The notes beneath the pieces are model-generated. The model ran no database searches. It had not been told where the DNA came from and worked only from the letters and a program-made list of their open reading frames with translations. From Pseudobdellovibrionaceae bacterium (GTDB taxonomy: Bacteria; Bdellovibrionota; Bdellovibrionia; Bdellovibrionales; Bdellovibrionaceae), in the NCBI GenBank assembly GCA_022843825.1, contig JALHMX010000003.1:1-64000 (forward strand): a DNA stretch of 64,000 nt, given 5' to 3'. This document shows, piece after piece, positions 8,153-17,787 of this stretch; position 1 is the first letter of the stretch; each line of letters starts with the position of its first letter. A program made the translations under genes and the position numbers.

Positions 8153-9199
8153 CTAAGTATTTTCTTCCTTCAGTGCCTTTTCAATTTCCGTGAAAACGTT
8201 AGACCAATCACCAAACCGGGACTGGCGGAACAAACGAACAGAGCCGTACCATGGTGAAGTTGCGCCAGGTAATGCCCAAATATAATAAGGAAGCAGTGGC
8301 ACAATCACCCAGGTTTTTTTACCTAAAGCAGCGCTGGCATGAGCTACACTAGTACAGGACGTAATTACAAGATCAAGGTGAGCTAAAACAGCTAAAGTAT
8401 CTTCCCATGTTTCCAGTTTTAAATCAGATTCTTCTTTCTGTAGATTAATCCATGGTCGATCACCTAAAACATTAATCAAATCTTGTGGTGGAAACTTACG
8501 ATGCTGTTCATGCTCAAATTTTGGATTGCCATAAAATCGAAGTCCTATTTTTAAATCGCCGGCTTTAAACGTATTTTGGTTGATAAAATAATCCCGCCAT
8601 TTTTTTTTGTAATCCGGATGAGCTGATAAATAGGCTTTACCACTTAAAGTTTTATACTCTTTACTCAACACCCTTGCTGCACTCATCGCCGGAACCCAAA
8701 AATCGTGATACACATCTACCGCTGCACGATGATTAATGGCCGCACTGACTCCGGGAACTCTAGAGAAAACACTGGTTAGACTGGAATCACAAGCCACTAC
8801 GACTTTTGCACCCTTTTGCGCAAATTCTTCCGCAAAGCGCACATTGATGATTTCATCACCTAGTCCGCCTTCGCCGCAAATAAGAAGTGATTTGTTTTTT
8901 AAATCTTCATCTTTATAAATAGATTTGTTAGTGGGAAGAGGTTGACCACCAAATACTTTGATCCAGCGACCGGCATCTAATAATGACAAACCTTCTAAAA
9001 GTTTTCCTTCCATCATTTTATACCAAGCGCGATTAAAAGCGGCTCGTGGATCCTGAGGCGATGTTTTTTCTAGATAGTCGGCGATTTCAAAACCGCGCTT
9101 AAAATCTCCGCGCAGCCCCGCTTGCAGTTGCTCATCCAACGGATGCAGCACCGGGTGAGGTGCAAATGATTTATTAAAGCTATGAAGGTCTTTGGACAT
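8153..9199 (-). CDS. TPR/glycosyltransferase-9-like protein
   Basis: A 348-residue protein. The N-terminal 90 residues are helical and TPR-like (AAFNRAWYKMMEGKLLEG). The remainder resembles the tetratricopeptide glycosyltransferases related to the heptosyltransferase/GT9 fold: LLICGEGGLGDEI, VVVACDSSL, LKIGLRFYGNP, DLVITSCTSVAHASAALG. The last motif is the conserved acceptor/nucleotide-binding segment near the C-terminus. Such proteins often sit beside genes for secreted Ser/Thr-rich surface proteins and may glycosylate them, which is an inference here. It lies 42 bases after the fibre gene and 79 bases before the RCC1 gene. No ribosome binding site is seen; the start follows a -10 box by six bases. 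Confidence 0.75.
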   Translation of the reverse strand: MSKDLHSFNKSFAPHPVLHPLDEQLQAGLRGDFKRGFEIADYLEKTSPQDPRAAFNRAWYKMMEGKLLEGLSLLDAGRWIKVFGGQPLPTNKSIYKDEDLKNKSLLICGEGGLGDEIINVRFAEEFAQKGAKVVVACDSSLTSVFSRVPGVSAAINHRAAVDVYHDFWVPAMSAARVLSKEYKTLSGKAYLSAHPDYKKKWRDYFINQNTFKAGDLKIGLRFYGNPKFEHEQHRKFPPQDLINVLGDRPWINLQKEESDLKLETWEDTLAVLAHLDLVITSCTSVAHASAALGKKTWVIVPLLPYYIWALPGATSPWYGSVRLFRQSRFGDWSNVFTEIEKALKEENT

Positions 9200-9205
9200 G
9201 AAAAC

Positions 9206-9233
9206 ATGTTAGGATATACCTACCTATTTTCAA
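9206..9233 (-). promoter_or_regulatory. Promoter of glycosyltransferase-like gene, leaderless geometry
   Basis: On the minus strand: -35 TTGAAA (9233-9228), a 16-base spacer, -10 TAACAT (9211-9206), six bases, then ATG at 9199. It has the same -10, spacer length and -10-to-ATG distance as the RCC1 gene promoter, which argues that the start codons are placed at the transcript 5' end. Confidence 0.55.
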
Positions 9234-9241
9234 GGATTTTA

Positions 9242-12200
9242 TTACATCCCTGGCATCCACGTTATGTATACGTCGCCACCAGCCACTATGATTGAATAAA
9301 AAGTGTGCTTAGCGTTGGTTGTTTCTCCATGATCAGTTGGCATTTTTACGTTTCCCCCGGCATACTGCCCTGTACCACTTCCACTATAAATTGTGAAAGA
9401 ACAGGTCGCTGGTGTCCCACCTTTGACGATAAAAGTGTATGATCCACCTTCTTTAACGTTGTAAAGATTGTAAGCGCCACAGTTTTGAGTTGTATGTTGA
9501 ATGTTACCGGTTCCAAAGTCGATAATGCCGGTTGCATTAGATGTTGAAGCTTTGTATAAAACCACCCCGCCAGAAAATGTGGTTGTTGTTCCACTAAATG
9601 TTTTATCACCGGCTATAGTTTGAGCTGTTGTTTTATCCACGATCCCCGCTGCGTCTTTGGTTCCCGAAGCCCATGTCGAAGCACCAGTTGCATAAACCAC
9701 GTTTCCTGCTGAGCCACCAGCCAAACTCGTAATCGCTGAAGTTCCTGCTCCTACAAGTAAACTTCCAGCTGTATGAGTCGCAGCACCTGTGCCGCCGTAT
9801 TGCACTCCTATAGCTGTTCCGTTCCATGTGCCTGATGTAATGGTTCCTACGGTAGTAATACTACCTGATCCTGCAGCCGGAGCCCGCGAAGTATCAACCG
9901 GATGCACATGATCTTCTCGAGAATATCTTAATGAGGTTCCTACTGCCACAGTATTATTCATTAATGGACTGCTTGATCCCGCTTGCCCCACAACATACGC
10001 CGTAGTCGCTAACTGAGTAGTATTCGTGTTAACTGCAGCGGTCGGAGCTGCCGGAGTTCCCGTAAATGTTGGCGAGGCTGAGAATACTAAATTCCCAGAT
10101 CCTGTTTCATTACTGATAACAGCAGCAAGTTGCGCTGATGATGTAGTTGCGAACTGTCCAAGTCCCAATGTTGTTGATGCATCACCTGTTCCTATTGCAG
10201 TACCATTAACTCTGAACGCGCCGCCAGTTAGATTAATGTCGCCCGATACATCAAGCGCGTAAGATGGAGTGGTTTTTCCAATAGCTACTTGACCCGCAAA
10301 ATAAGACTTCGCCGCAGCAGAAGAGTATATCGCGTAGTTATTTGCACCTGCAGCAGGAGATGTGATTTCTATAGCTCTGTTATTGGTAGCTCCTGATATC
10401 GACATTGATAAACCCGTGTTGGTCGTTGCGGCCCCACTGACAGCGACAGTTATACCTGCATTCGATGAAGAAGCGCCTGAAGCAGAGACACCTACTCCTA
10501 TATTTGATATAGCTGCCCCTGAAGCCCAAGCTTTTACCCCGGTATTAGAAGCTGAACTGCCAGAACCCACTGCTTGGGCATCAATACCTATAAAATTAAC
10601 TAAATAGGTTGATGCGTTTCCTGAGGCTAACCCTCGCAATCCTGTAAACAGCGAAGCCGAATCGGTACCATTGATCGTTCCACCCTGTAAGGTTGCATGA
10701 CCCTGTACTCCAACAGCAGAAACAGCTCCAAAAAAATGGGTCTGCGCCCCTGAAAAAGTAGATGTTGATGATGTGGCGATCAGGCTATGCGCATCATATT
10801 TAGCATTAGTTCCAGAGTACGTTAGAGCTACACTTTGACCAGTTTTACTGTATGCATTAGCACCGTCACCAGTAGGTAAATTTCCGCTTTCTGTCAGCTG
10901 TATTTGCTGAGCAACTACAGCTGAATTATCTACAGAGCTAGCCTGTACCACGTGCAATTTCGAAGTTGGAGCCGTCGTTCCAATACCCACATTAGTACTT
11001 CGATAAATATCTCCAGAAACAGTATTTGTCCACTTGGAACCCGCACTGTTAAACGTTGTCCAATCCGCTGAAGTCAATAAACCAGTTGTCGTTCCACTAG
11101 CCAAAGTTGTAGAGGTTGGAATGTTTACTCCGTTAATTTTAAAATTACCTGTTACATTTACATCACCGGATACATCAAGCGCGTATGAGGGAGAGGACAT
11201 ACGAACACCTACAGCACCACCACCCATACCAAAATAAGTCGGAGCCGTATGCGCACCGATCTGCGCGTCTACTGTTGTGGTATTATCTCCGCGCATAAAC
11301 TGCATCGATCTTACGCCGGTAGTATTGGTGTTACGAAAAATTCTAAGACTAGCAGAGCTTGTTCCATTATTGGGACGAGGATCAAAATCAAAAGTTGCGG
11401 ATCCTGCAGCAGTATTTTTAAGAATACTAAAGTTATTTCCATCCTCTTCCATGATTGTGTTGTAACCAGTTGCAAAATCACTGTCATTTAATCTGATTAT
11501 AGGTGCTGCATTATGAATATGTAATGGCGTAAGCGGAAGACTTATGCCCAAACCGACAAAACCAGTCGCTCTATAAATATCGCCTGAAGCATTTTGCGTC
11601 CACTTAGAAGATCCACTTGAAAACGTTGTCCAATCAGCTGATGTTAATAATCCTGTTGTCGTTCCACTAGCTAAAGTTGTAGAGGTTGGAAGATTCACTC
11701 CGTTAATTTTAAAGTTTCCACCGGTAAGATTAATGTCGCCTGAAACATCAAGCGCGTAACCTGGATTAGTAACTCCTCCAATACCAACAAAACCAGCAAC
11801 ACCGGCTGATGGAGCGCTTTCTATGGTAATGCTTGGTACTGTTGAATTGGCACCTAACATTAAAGAATCAGCTACGCTATTAACTAAACGACTGCCATTG
11901 GTGCGACCGCTTCCGATAACAGCAGATCTTGTGTTGTTCGCAGTCACAAACTGACCTATAGCTAAACTATTATCTCGTGAGGCTATCGCACTTCTTGATG
12001 AAGCACTGTGATCTGTAGCGCCAATAGCAACAGCATAAGCTCCGCTTGCAACAGTGCCCGCACCAATAGATACACCATATGCTGCGCCAGCCGTAACTGA
12101 TGCTAGTGACCCAATTGCTACCGATCTTGTAGAATAGCTGTTAGCATAATTACCCATGGTGATCGAATCACTTTCAGTACTCTCCGCATTAGGCCCTACA

Positions 12201-13291
12201 ACAAAGGAACTTGATCCTTGCGCTATAGCATTTAAACCCATAGCGATGGAATCTTGACCAATGTTTGCATGGTTCCACTGAGTACCATCGACTGTCCCAA
12301 CACGAAAAGCTGATTTTGAAGGAATCCACATCATGCGTGCGCCTGCTCCAGATGCAGGCGTAATATCAGTAGAATCTCCTGTCGCTAAAAATGAACCATT
12401 GATTGCAACATTACTAGCGCGCGATATATCACCAGACGCATCTTGAGTCCACTTAGAAGATCCGCTTGAAAAGGTTGTCCAATCAGCGCTTGTTAATAAA
12501 CCAGTTGTCGTTCCACTAGCCAAAGTTGTAGAGGTTGGAATGTTTACTCCGTTAATTTTAAAATTATAACCCGCAGTTAAATTAATATCGCCCGACACAT
12601 CAAGAGCATATGAAGGAGTTTTTCCGATACCCACTTGACCACTTGAAGTAATTCTCATTTTTTCTGTTGTCGTCACATCCGCCGAGGCCGCATTTGGACC
12701 CATCGTATAAAATATTAAAGATCCATCTTTAGAGTTGTTAGCAGCATCATCCCACACGCCAGCTATGCGCGCGGCTTCTCGGGATGCTTCGTTTGTTGTC
12801 GTTTCTAAGTTAAAGGTCAATGCAGCTCCAATTCCATTGGAGGCTGCAGAGTTCGAGTCCTCGCGGCTTAATCGCAAAGTTTCTACAATGTCATTACCAG
12901 CAGTGTTTGGGGCATTCACATGCAAGTGTGCCTGTGGACCAGTATTATATGTATTTATACCTGTTCTTTGGGCTTCACTACCAAGTGTAATACCAAAAGC
13001 ATCGGCATACATAAAGCCATAACGATCATTATTATCTGGATTTCCTATTCCTATGGTTAAGTTAGCTGGGTCAAGATAAATTCCAAAAAAGCCACCATTA
13101 TCAAATGCGGCGGCAGAAGTTGCCGATCGAACGTGAAGAGGATAATCTGGCGCAGTATTTCCAATACCCACACGGCTGGCACGATGAATATCGCCAGAGG
13201 CATTCTGTGTCCACTTAGATACACCACTTGAAAAAGTTGACCAGTCTGTGGAAGTTAAATATCCATCATTCGCAGCACTAGCCGCGATCAT
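9242..13291 (-). CDS. Trimeric fibre-like protein, C-terminal part (frameshifted)
   Basis: An open frame of 1,349 codons that continues the protein of 13288-17787. Its apparent ATG is an internal codon of a repeat (SAKQDAMIAASAAND) with no ribosome binding site. It contains repeated segments of the type FKINGVNIPTSTTLASG and LLTSADWTTFSSGSSKWTQ, alternating with distinct inserts that begin VGIGTTAP. One insert, around residues 350-480, is a left-handed-roll-like run (SVAIGSL, VSIGAGT, AVAIGAT) as in YadA/Hia adhesin heads. The C-terminus is a unique domain with two Cys (QNCGAYNLY, ATCSFTIYS). This modular architecture matches phage tail fibres and the mosaic adhesive trimer proteins described in Bdellovibrio, which act in prey recognition. 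Confidence 0.85.
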   Translation of the reverse strand: MIAASAANDGYLTSTDWSTFSSGVSKWTQNASGDIHRASRVGIGNTAPDYPLHVRSATSAAAFDNGGFFGIYLDPANLTIGIGNPDNNDRYGFMYADAFGITLGSEAQRTGINTYNTGPQAHLHVNAPNTAGNDIVETLRLSREDSNSAASNGIGAALTFNLETTTNEASREAARIAGVWDDAANNSKDGSLIFYTMGPNAASADVTTTEKMRITSSGQVGIGKTPSYALDVSGDINLTAGYNFKINGVNIPTSTTLASGTTTGLLTSADWTTFSSGSSKWTQDASGDISRASNVAINGSFLATGDSTDITPASGAGARMMWIPSKSAFRVGTVDGTQWNHANIGQDSIAMGLNAIAQGSSSFVVGPNAESTESDSITMGNYANSYSTRSVAIGSLASVTAGAAYGVSIGAGTVASGAYAVAIGATDHSASSRSAIASRDNSLAIGQFVTANNTRSAVIGSGRTNGSRLVNSVADSLMLGANSTVPSITIESAPSAGVAGFVGIGGVTNPGYALDVSGDINLTGGNFKINGVNLPTSTTLASGTTTGLLTSADWTTFSSGSSKWTQNASGDIYRATGFVGLGISLPLTPLHIHNAAPIIRLNDSDFATGYNTIMEEDGNNFSILKNTAAGSATFDFDPRPNNGTSSASLRIFRNTNTTGVRSMQFMRGDNTTTVDAQIGAHTAPTYFGMGGGAVGVRMSSPSYALDVSGDVNVTGNFKINGVNIPTSTTLASGTTTGLLTSADWTTFNSAGSKWTNTVSGDIYRSTNVGIGTTAPTSKLHVVQASSVDNSAVVAQQIQLTESGNLPTGDGANAYSKTGQSVALTYSGTNAKYDAHSLIATSSTSTFSGAQTHFFGAVSAVGVQGHATLQGGTINGTDSASLFTGLRGLASGNASTYLVNFIGIDAQAVGSGSSASNTGVKAWASGAAISNIGVGVSASGASSSNAGITVAVSGAATTNTGLSMSISGATNNRAIEITSPAAGANNYAIYSSAAAKSYFAGQVAIGKTTPSYALDVSGDINLTGGAFRVNGTAIGTGDASTTLGLGQFATTSSAQLAAVISNETGSGNLVFSASPTFTGTPAAPTAAVNTNTTQLATTAYVVGQAGSSSPLMNNTVAVGTSLRYSREDHVHPVDTSRAPAAGSGSITTVGTITSGTWNGTAIGVQYGGTGAATHTAGSLLVGAGTSAITSLAGGSAGNVVYATGASTWASGTKDAAGIVDKTTAQTIAGDKTFSGTTTTFSGGVVLYKASTSNATGIIDFGTGNIQHTTQNCGAYNLYNVKEGGSYTFIVKGGTPATCSFTIYSGSGTGQYAGGNVKMPTDHGETTNAKHTFYSIIVAGGDVYITWMPGM

Positions 13292-16200
13292 CGCATCTTG
13301 TTTTGCACTGAACGATGACCAGTCTGCAGAGGATAATAAACCCCTCGCCCCAGCACTAGCTGTTGGGATATCAAAGGTATGAACATCGCCTGATGAGCTA
13401 ATAACGAAGTCAGTGCCTGCGGCACCGACTGCAAAACTTTGAGTTGTTCCAGTTTGGCCATTAATGTACTTAATGTTCCTGCAGCATTACCAGGTGTGTA
13501 CCCTAAAGCTGTAATAACATCACCAGAAGTAATTCCAGAGATTTTACTATTAAATAAAGACCAGTCGCTAGATGTTAAATATCCATCATTACTTGCAGTC
13601 GCTGCCAATAATGCATCTTGTTTGTTATTAAATATAGACCAATCACTTGAAGTTAAATATCCATCATTTGCAGCACTAGCTGCAACCATAGCATCTTGTT
13701 TTGCGCTGAATGATGACCAGTCTGCAGAGGATAATAGACCCCTCGCCCCAGCACTTGCGGTTGGGATATCAAATGTATGAACATCACCTGATGAACTGAT
13801 CACAAAATCAGATCCAGCAGTGCCTGCTGCAAAACTTTGAGTTACGCCAGTTTGGCCGTTTAATGTACTTAAAGTTCCCGCAGCATTACCAGGGGTATAA
13901 CCTAATGCTGTTACTATTTCGCCTGAAGTTAATGAGGCCGCTGATAATACTCCCGAAGTACTACGCACAAATCCATCTGGTAAGGCTAAGGCTGTGTTAA
14001 TATCAGTAGATGTAATTCCAGATATTTTACTGTTAAATATTGACCAGTCTGCAGAGGACAATAGACCCCTCGCCCCAGCGCTTGCGGTTGGGATACTAAA
14101 GGTATGAATGTCATTTGAAGATTGAATCGCAAAATCAGATCCCGAAGCATCGAAAGCAAAACTTTGAGTGACACCAGTTTGTCCGTTTAATGTACTTAAT
14201 GTTCCAGCTGCATTTCCAGGTGTGTAACCTAAAGCTGTGATAACATCGCCAGAAGTAATTCCAGATATTTTACTATTAAATATAGACCAGTCTGAACTTG
14301 TTAAATATCCATCATTACTTGCAGTTGCTGCTAGTAATGCATTTTGTTTATTGTTGAATATAGACCAATCACTTGATGTTAAATAACCATCATTAGCAGC
14401 ACTAGCTGCAACCATGGCATCTTGTTTTGCGCTGAATATTGACCAGTCTGCACTTGATAATAGACCCCTCGCCCCAGCACTTGCGGTTGGGATATCAAAT
14501 GTATGAACATCACCTGATGAACTGATCACAAAATCAGATCCAGCAGTGCCTGCTGCAAAATTTTGATTTGTTCCAGTTTGTCCATTAAGTGAAGTTAATC
14601 CACTTCCTGCGCTTGGTGTATAACCTAATGCAGTAATGACTTCACCTGATGTTAAAGTTGCTGCTGATAATACGCCAGAAGTACTTCGCACAAATCCATC
14701 TGGTAAGGCTAACGCTGTATGAATATCACCAGATGTAATTCCCGATATCTTACTGTTAAATAGTGACCAGTCTGTGGAAGTTAAATATCCGTCATTAGCA
14801 GCACTTGCTGCAACCATGGCATCTTGTTTTGCGCTAAATATAGACCAGTCTGCACTTGATAATAGACCCCTCGCCCCAGCGCTTGCGGTTGGGATACTAA
14901 AGGTATGAATGTCATTTGAAGATTGAATTGCAAAATCAGATCCCGAAGCATCAAAAGCAAAACTTTGAGTAACACCAGTCTGTCCGTTTAATGTACTTAA
15001 AGTGCCTGCAGCGTTTCCAGGGGTATAACCTAAAGCTGTGATAACATCGCCAGATGTAATTCCAGATATTTTACTGTTAAATAGTGACCAGTCTGAACTT
15101 GTTAAATATCCATCATTCGCAGCACTAGCAGCGATCATCGCATCTTGTTTTGCGCTGAATGATGACCAGTCTGCAGAGGATAATAGACCCCTCGCCCCAG
15201 CGCTTGCGGTTGGGATATCAAACGTATGAACATCACCTGATGAACTGATCACAAAATCAGATCCAGCAGTGCCTGCTGCAAAACTTTGAGTAACACCAGT
15301 CTGTCCGTTTAATGTACTTAAAGTGCCTGCAGCATTTCCAGGGGTATAACCAAGGGCTGTTACTATTTCACCAGAAGTTAATGATGCTGCTGATAATACT
15401 CCCGAAGTACTTCGCACAAATCCATCTGGCAAAGCTAATGCTGTGTGAATATCACCAGATGTAATACCCGATATCTTACTGTTAAATAGTGACCAGTCTG
15501 TGGAAGTTAAATATCCATCATTTGCAGCACTAGCTGCAACCATAGCATCTTGTTTTGCGCTGAATATAGACCAGTCGGCAGATGACAATAGACCCCTCGC
15601 CCCAGCGCTTGCGGTTGGGATACTGAAGGTATGAATGTCATTTGAAGATTGAATCGCAAAATCTGATCCTGAAGCATCGAAAGCAAAACTTTGTGTAACG
15701 CCGGTTTGTCCATTTAATGTATTTAAAGTACCTGCAGCGTTTCCAGGGGTATAACCTAAAGCTGTGATAACATCGCCAGATGTAATTCCAGAGATTTTAC
15801 TATTAAATAAAGACCAATCACTTGAAGTTAAATATCCATCATTTGCAGCACTAGCCGCAATCATCGCATCTTGTTTTGCGCTGAATATAGACCAGTCTGC
15901 AGATGATAATAGGCCCCTCGCCCCGGCCGATGCGGTTGGGATACTAAAGGTATGAATGTCATTTGAAGATTGAATCGCAAAATCTGATCCTGAAGCATCG
16001 AAAGCAAAACTTTGTGTAACGCCGGTTTGTCCGTTTAATGTATTTAAAGTTCCAGCTGCGTTTCCAGGTGTGTAACCAAGAGCTGTTACTATTTCACCTG
16101 ATGTTAATGAGGCCGCTGACAATACGCCAGAAGTACTTCGCACAAATCCATCTGGCAAGGCTAACGCCGTATGAATATCACCAGATGTGATTCCAGAAAT

Positions 16201-17787
16201 TTTACTATTAAATAGTGACCAGTCTGTGGAAGTTAAATAACCATCATTCGCAGCACTAGCTGCACTTAATGCTGCTTGTTTCGCGTTAAATACAGACCAG
16301 TCTGTGGAAGTTAAATATCCATCATTCGCAGCACTGGCTGCGCTTAATGCTGCTTGTTTCGCGTTAAATACAGACCAATCTGTGGAAGTTAAGTAACCCG
16401 AAGCACCGGCTCCGGCTTGAGTAATGGTAATATTCGGCGTAGGCCCGCCTGTTGATGATAGCGGTGCACTGGCTGTTACATCAGTAACACTTCCACTACT
16501 AGCTGGAATCCAACTGGTGTTTCCACTGCCATCAGTGGCTAGTACATATCCGTTGCTTCCGGTGTTAGCTGGAAGCGTGAAAGAATAATCCCCTGAGGTT
16601 AAGGCGTTCGGTGCTTTTAATAATATACGATCAGTATTAGTAATATCATAAAGATAAAAATTTCTGCCCAATACATTGGTGGCACTTAATCCAGTCAACG
16701 TCGCATTACCAGATCCATCCCGTTTTACTATTGTTGATGGATCATTGGAATGCGTTGCCGCTTGAGTATCATTCACTGAAGTTGCGATCTCTGCAGCAGT
16801 CTTTGTTCCAACTGTTGAAACAACAGTTGCGGCTAAAGTTCCCGTGACATCTCCTGATAAAGAGCTTGCGCTCTGCCATGCTCCGGTAATACGCGCATCA
16901 TCACCTTCTACCAAAGTTCCTGAAGTTGTTCCGATATTCACACTTAAAGTTGGAGTCGTGTTAGGGTTTGTTACTGTTATAAAAGTATTATCACTGCTGA
17001 CAGCGGTTACGGTTCCACCACTACTAACAACTGGAGCCGCCACCCATGCAGTACCATTATACATTAACACTTCACCTGATGATGGAGACGCAATAGATAG
17101 CGTAGTATTCTGAAGTCGCGATACCACCGTAGCGCCTTGAGTACCGGTCACATCTCCTGAAAGTGTTCCCGTAAAATTCGCTTGCGCCCCAGGAGCAGCA
17201 CAACTAAAAACTGTTCCGTTATAAGTTAAAAACTGACCACCACCGCAGGTTGTGAAATCCGCAAATCGTGCAAAAGTATTCGCACTAAATCCACCCAACT
17301 GGTCCGAGTTCGTAGCTTGAGAGGCGTACATCGCAAATGGCACTGAGTTAATCGTTGTTCCAGAAATAGCTTGAATACCATTTGATCCCGGATAACTAAA
17401 TTCAACGATAAACAAGCGACCTTCGTTTGTCGTTAGCGGAGCGTAAGTTCCACCCTCTAAACAGGCCATGATGTTAGTTGAAGCATTATTAAAAATATCA
17501 TAAAGCGTAACACCAGCTACAGGAAATGAGGGAACTCCACTTCCTAGTTGAAGATTTATTCCTCCGCCAGATCCGGTCATGTCGATATTGGCGTAGGTTT
17601 CAATAAATACCGTACAGTTGTCGGCAACGTTCTTATATCTGAAAGTAAAAGTGACAGCGTTTGATTCTAAGGGCTGACCGTTAGGTTTAGAAATATGAGC
17701 TTGAAAATTAGTGGTCTCTGGCGCAGCTTGCGCCAGAGCTAAACTAAAAAAGTAGCTCAAAAGTATTCCAACGAAATAGCGGTTCAA
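13288..17787 (-). CDS. Trimeric fibre-like protein, N-terminal part (frameshifted)
   Basis: TTG start at 17787 with AGAGGAG upstream, a signal peptide (LALAQA) and an N-terminal domain of about 190 residues with a Cys pair. Low-complexity Ser/Thr/Gly modules follow: eight copies of a module containing ALGYTPGNAAGTL, STLNGQTGVTQSF, FSIPTASAGARGLLSSADW and AASAANDGYLTSSDW. In the eighth copy (about 13461) one T is missing on the plus strand (TT instead of TTT), so the last 60 residues are out of frame. The expected frame resumes on the far side as the 9242-13291 ORF. Repaired, the protein has about 2,845 residues and would be exported and form a long surface fibre. Confidence 0.85.
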   Translation of the reverse strand: MNRYFVGILLSYFFSLALAQAAPETTNFQAHISKPNGQPLESNAVTFTFRYKNVADNCTVFIETYANIDMTGSGGGINLQLGSGVPSFPVAGVTLYDIFNNASTNIMACLEGGTYAPLTTNEGRLFIVEFSYPGSNGIQAISGTTINSVPFAMYASQATNSDQLGGFSANTFARFADFTTCGGGQFLTYNGTVFSCAAPGAQANFTGTLSGDVTGTQGATVVSRLQNTTLSIASPSSGEVLMYNGTAWVAAPVVSSGGTVTAVSSDNTFITVTNPNTTPTLSVNIGTTSGTLVEGDDARITGAWQSASSLSGDVTGTLAATVVSTVGTKTAAEIATSVNDTQAATHSNDPSTIVKRDGSGNATLTGLSATNVLGRNFYLYDITNTDRILLKAPNALTSGDYSFTLPANTGSNGYVLATDGSGNTSWIPASSGSVTDVTASAPLSSTGGPTPNITITQAGAGASGYLTSTDWSVFNAKQAALSAASAANDGYLTSTDWSVFNAKQAALSAASAANDGYLTSTDWSLFNSKISGITSGDIHTALALPDGFVRSTSGVLSAASLTSGEIVTALGYTPGNAAGTLNTLNGQTGVTQSFAFDASGSDFAIQSSNDIHTFSIPTASAGARGLLSSADWSIFSAKQDAMIAASAANDGYLTSSDWSLFNSKISGITSGDVITALGYTPGNAAGTLNTLNGQTGVTQSFAFDASGSDFAIQSSNDIHTFSIPTASAGARGLLSSADWSIFSAKQDAMVAASAANDGYLTSTDWSLFNSKISGITSGDIHTALALPDGFVRSTSGVLSAASLTSGEIVTALGYTPGNAAGTLSTLNGQTGVTQSFAAGTAGSDFVISSSGDVHTFDIPTASAGARGLLSSADWSSFSAKQDAMIAASAANDGYLTSSDWSLFNSKISGITSGDVITALGYTPGNAAGTLSTLNGQTGVTQSFAFDASGSDFAIQSSNDIHTFSIPTASAGARGLLSSADWSIFSAKQDAMVAASAANDGYLTSTDWSLFNSKISGITSGDIHTALALPDGFVRSTSGVLSAATLTSGEVITALGYTPSAGSGLTSLNGQTGTNQNFAAGTAGSDFVISSSGDVHTFDIPTASAGARGLLSSADWSIFSAKQDAMVAASAANDGYLTSSDWSIFNNKQNALLAATASNDGYLTSSDWSIFNSKISGITSGDVITALGYTPGNAAGTLSTLNGQTGVTQSFAFDASGSDFAIQSSNDIHTFSIPTASAGARGLLSSADWSIFNSKISGITSTDINTALALPDGFVRSTSGVLSAASLTSGEIVTALGYTPGNAAGTLSTLNGQTGVTQSFAAGTAGSDFVISSSGDVHTFDIPTASAGARGLLSSADWSSFSAKQDAMVAASAANDGYLTSSDWSIFNNKQDALLAATASNDGYLTSSDWSLFNSKISGITSGDVITALGYTPGNAAGTLSTLMAKLEQLKVLQSVPQALTSLLAHQAMFIPLISQQLVLGRGVYYPLQTGHRSVQNKMR
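13300..16420 (-). repeat. Eight imperfect coding repeats inside the fibre gene
   Basis: Eight modules of roughly 300-450 bp, many differing by only a few bases, are arrayed through this part of the fibre gene. Stretches such as the one encoding PTASAGARGLLSSADW are almost identical in every copy. Two submodule variants (FDASGSDFAIQSSND and AAGTAGSDFVISSSGD) alternate irregularly, which suggests past duplication and exchange between copies. Unequal recombination would change fibre length without changing the frame. Confidence 0.85.

Noticed and set aside
13440-13480. Programmed ribosomal frameshift joining the two fibre ORFs
   Set aside because: There is no slippery heptamer or downstream pseudoknot at the site, and seven sister copies of the module have the extra base; a simple deletion explains it better.
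13300-16420. Regular repeats that could suggest a CRISPR array
   Set aside because: The units are hundreds of bases long, translate in one frame into fibre modules and have no short spacer-repeat pattern or cas genes.
9346-17113. Many ORFs of 60-150 codons on both strands within the fibre genes
   Set aside because: They follow the module periodicity of the fibre gene and have no ribosome sites; the minus-strand alternative frames repeat whenever the module repeats. They are shadows of biased, repetitive coding DNA.
9242-17787. Tail-fibre-like proteins as evidence of a prophage
   Set aside because: No capsid, terminase, lysis, integrase or other phage genes are near; the N-terminal signal peptide points to an exported cellular fibre.
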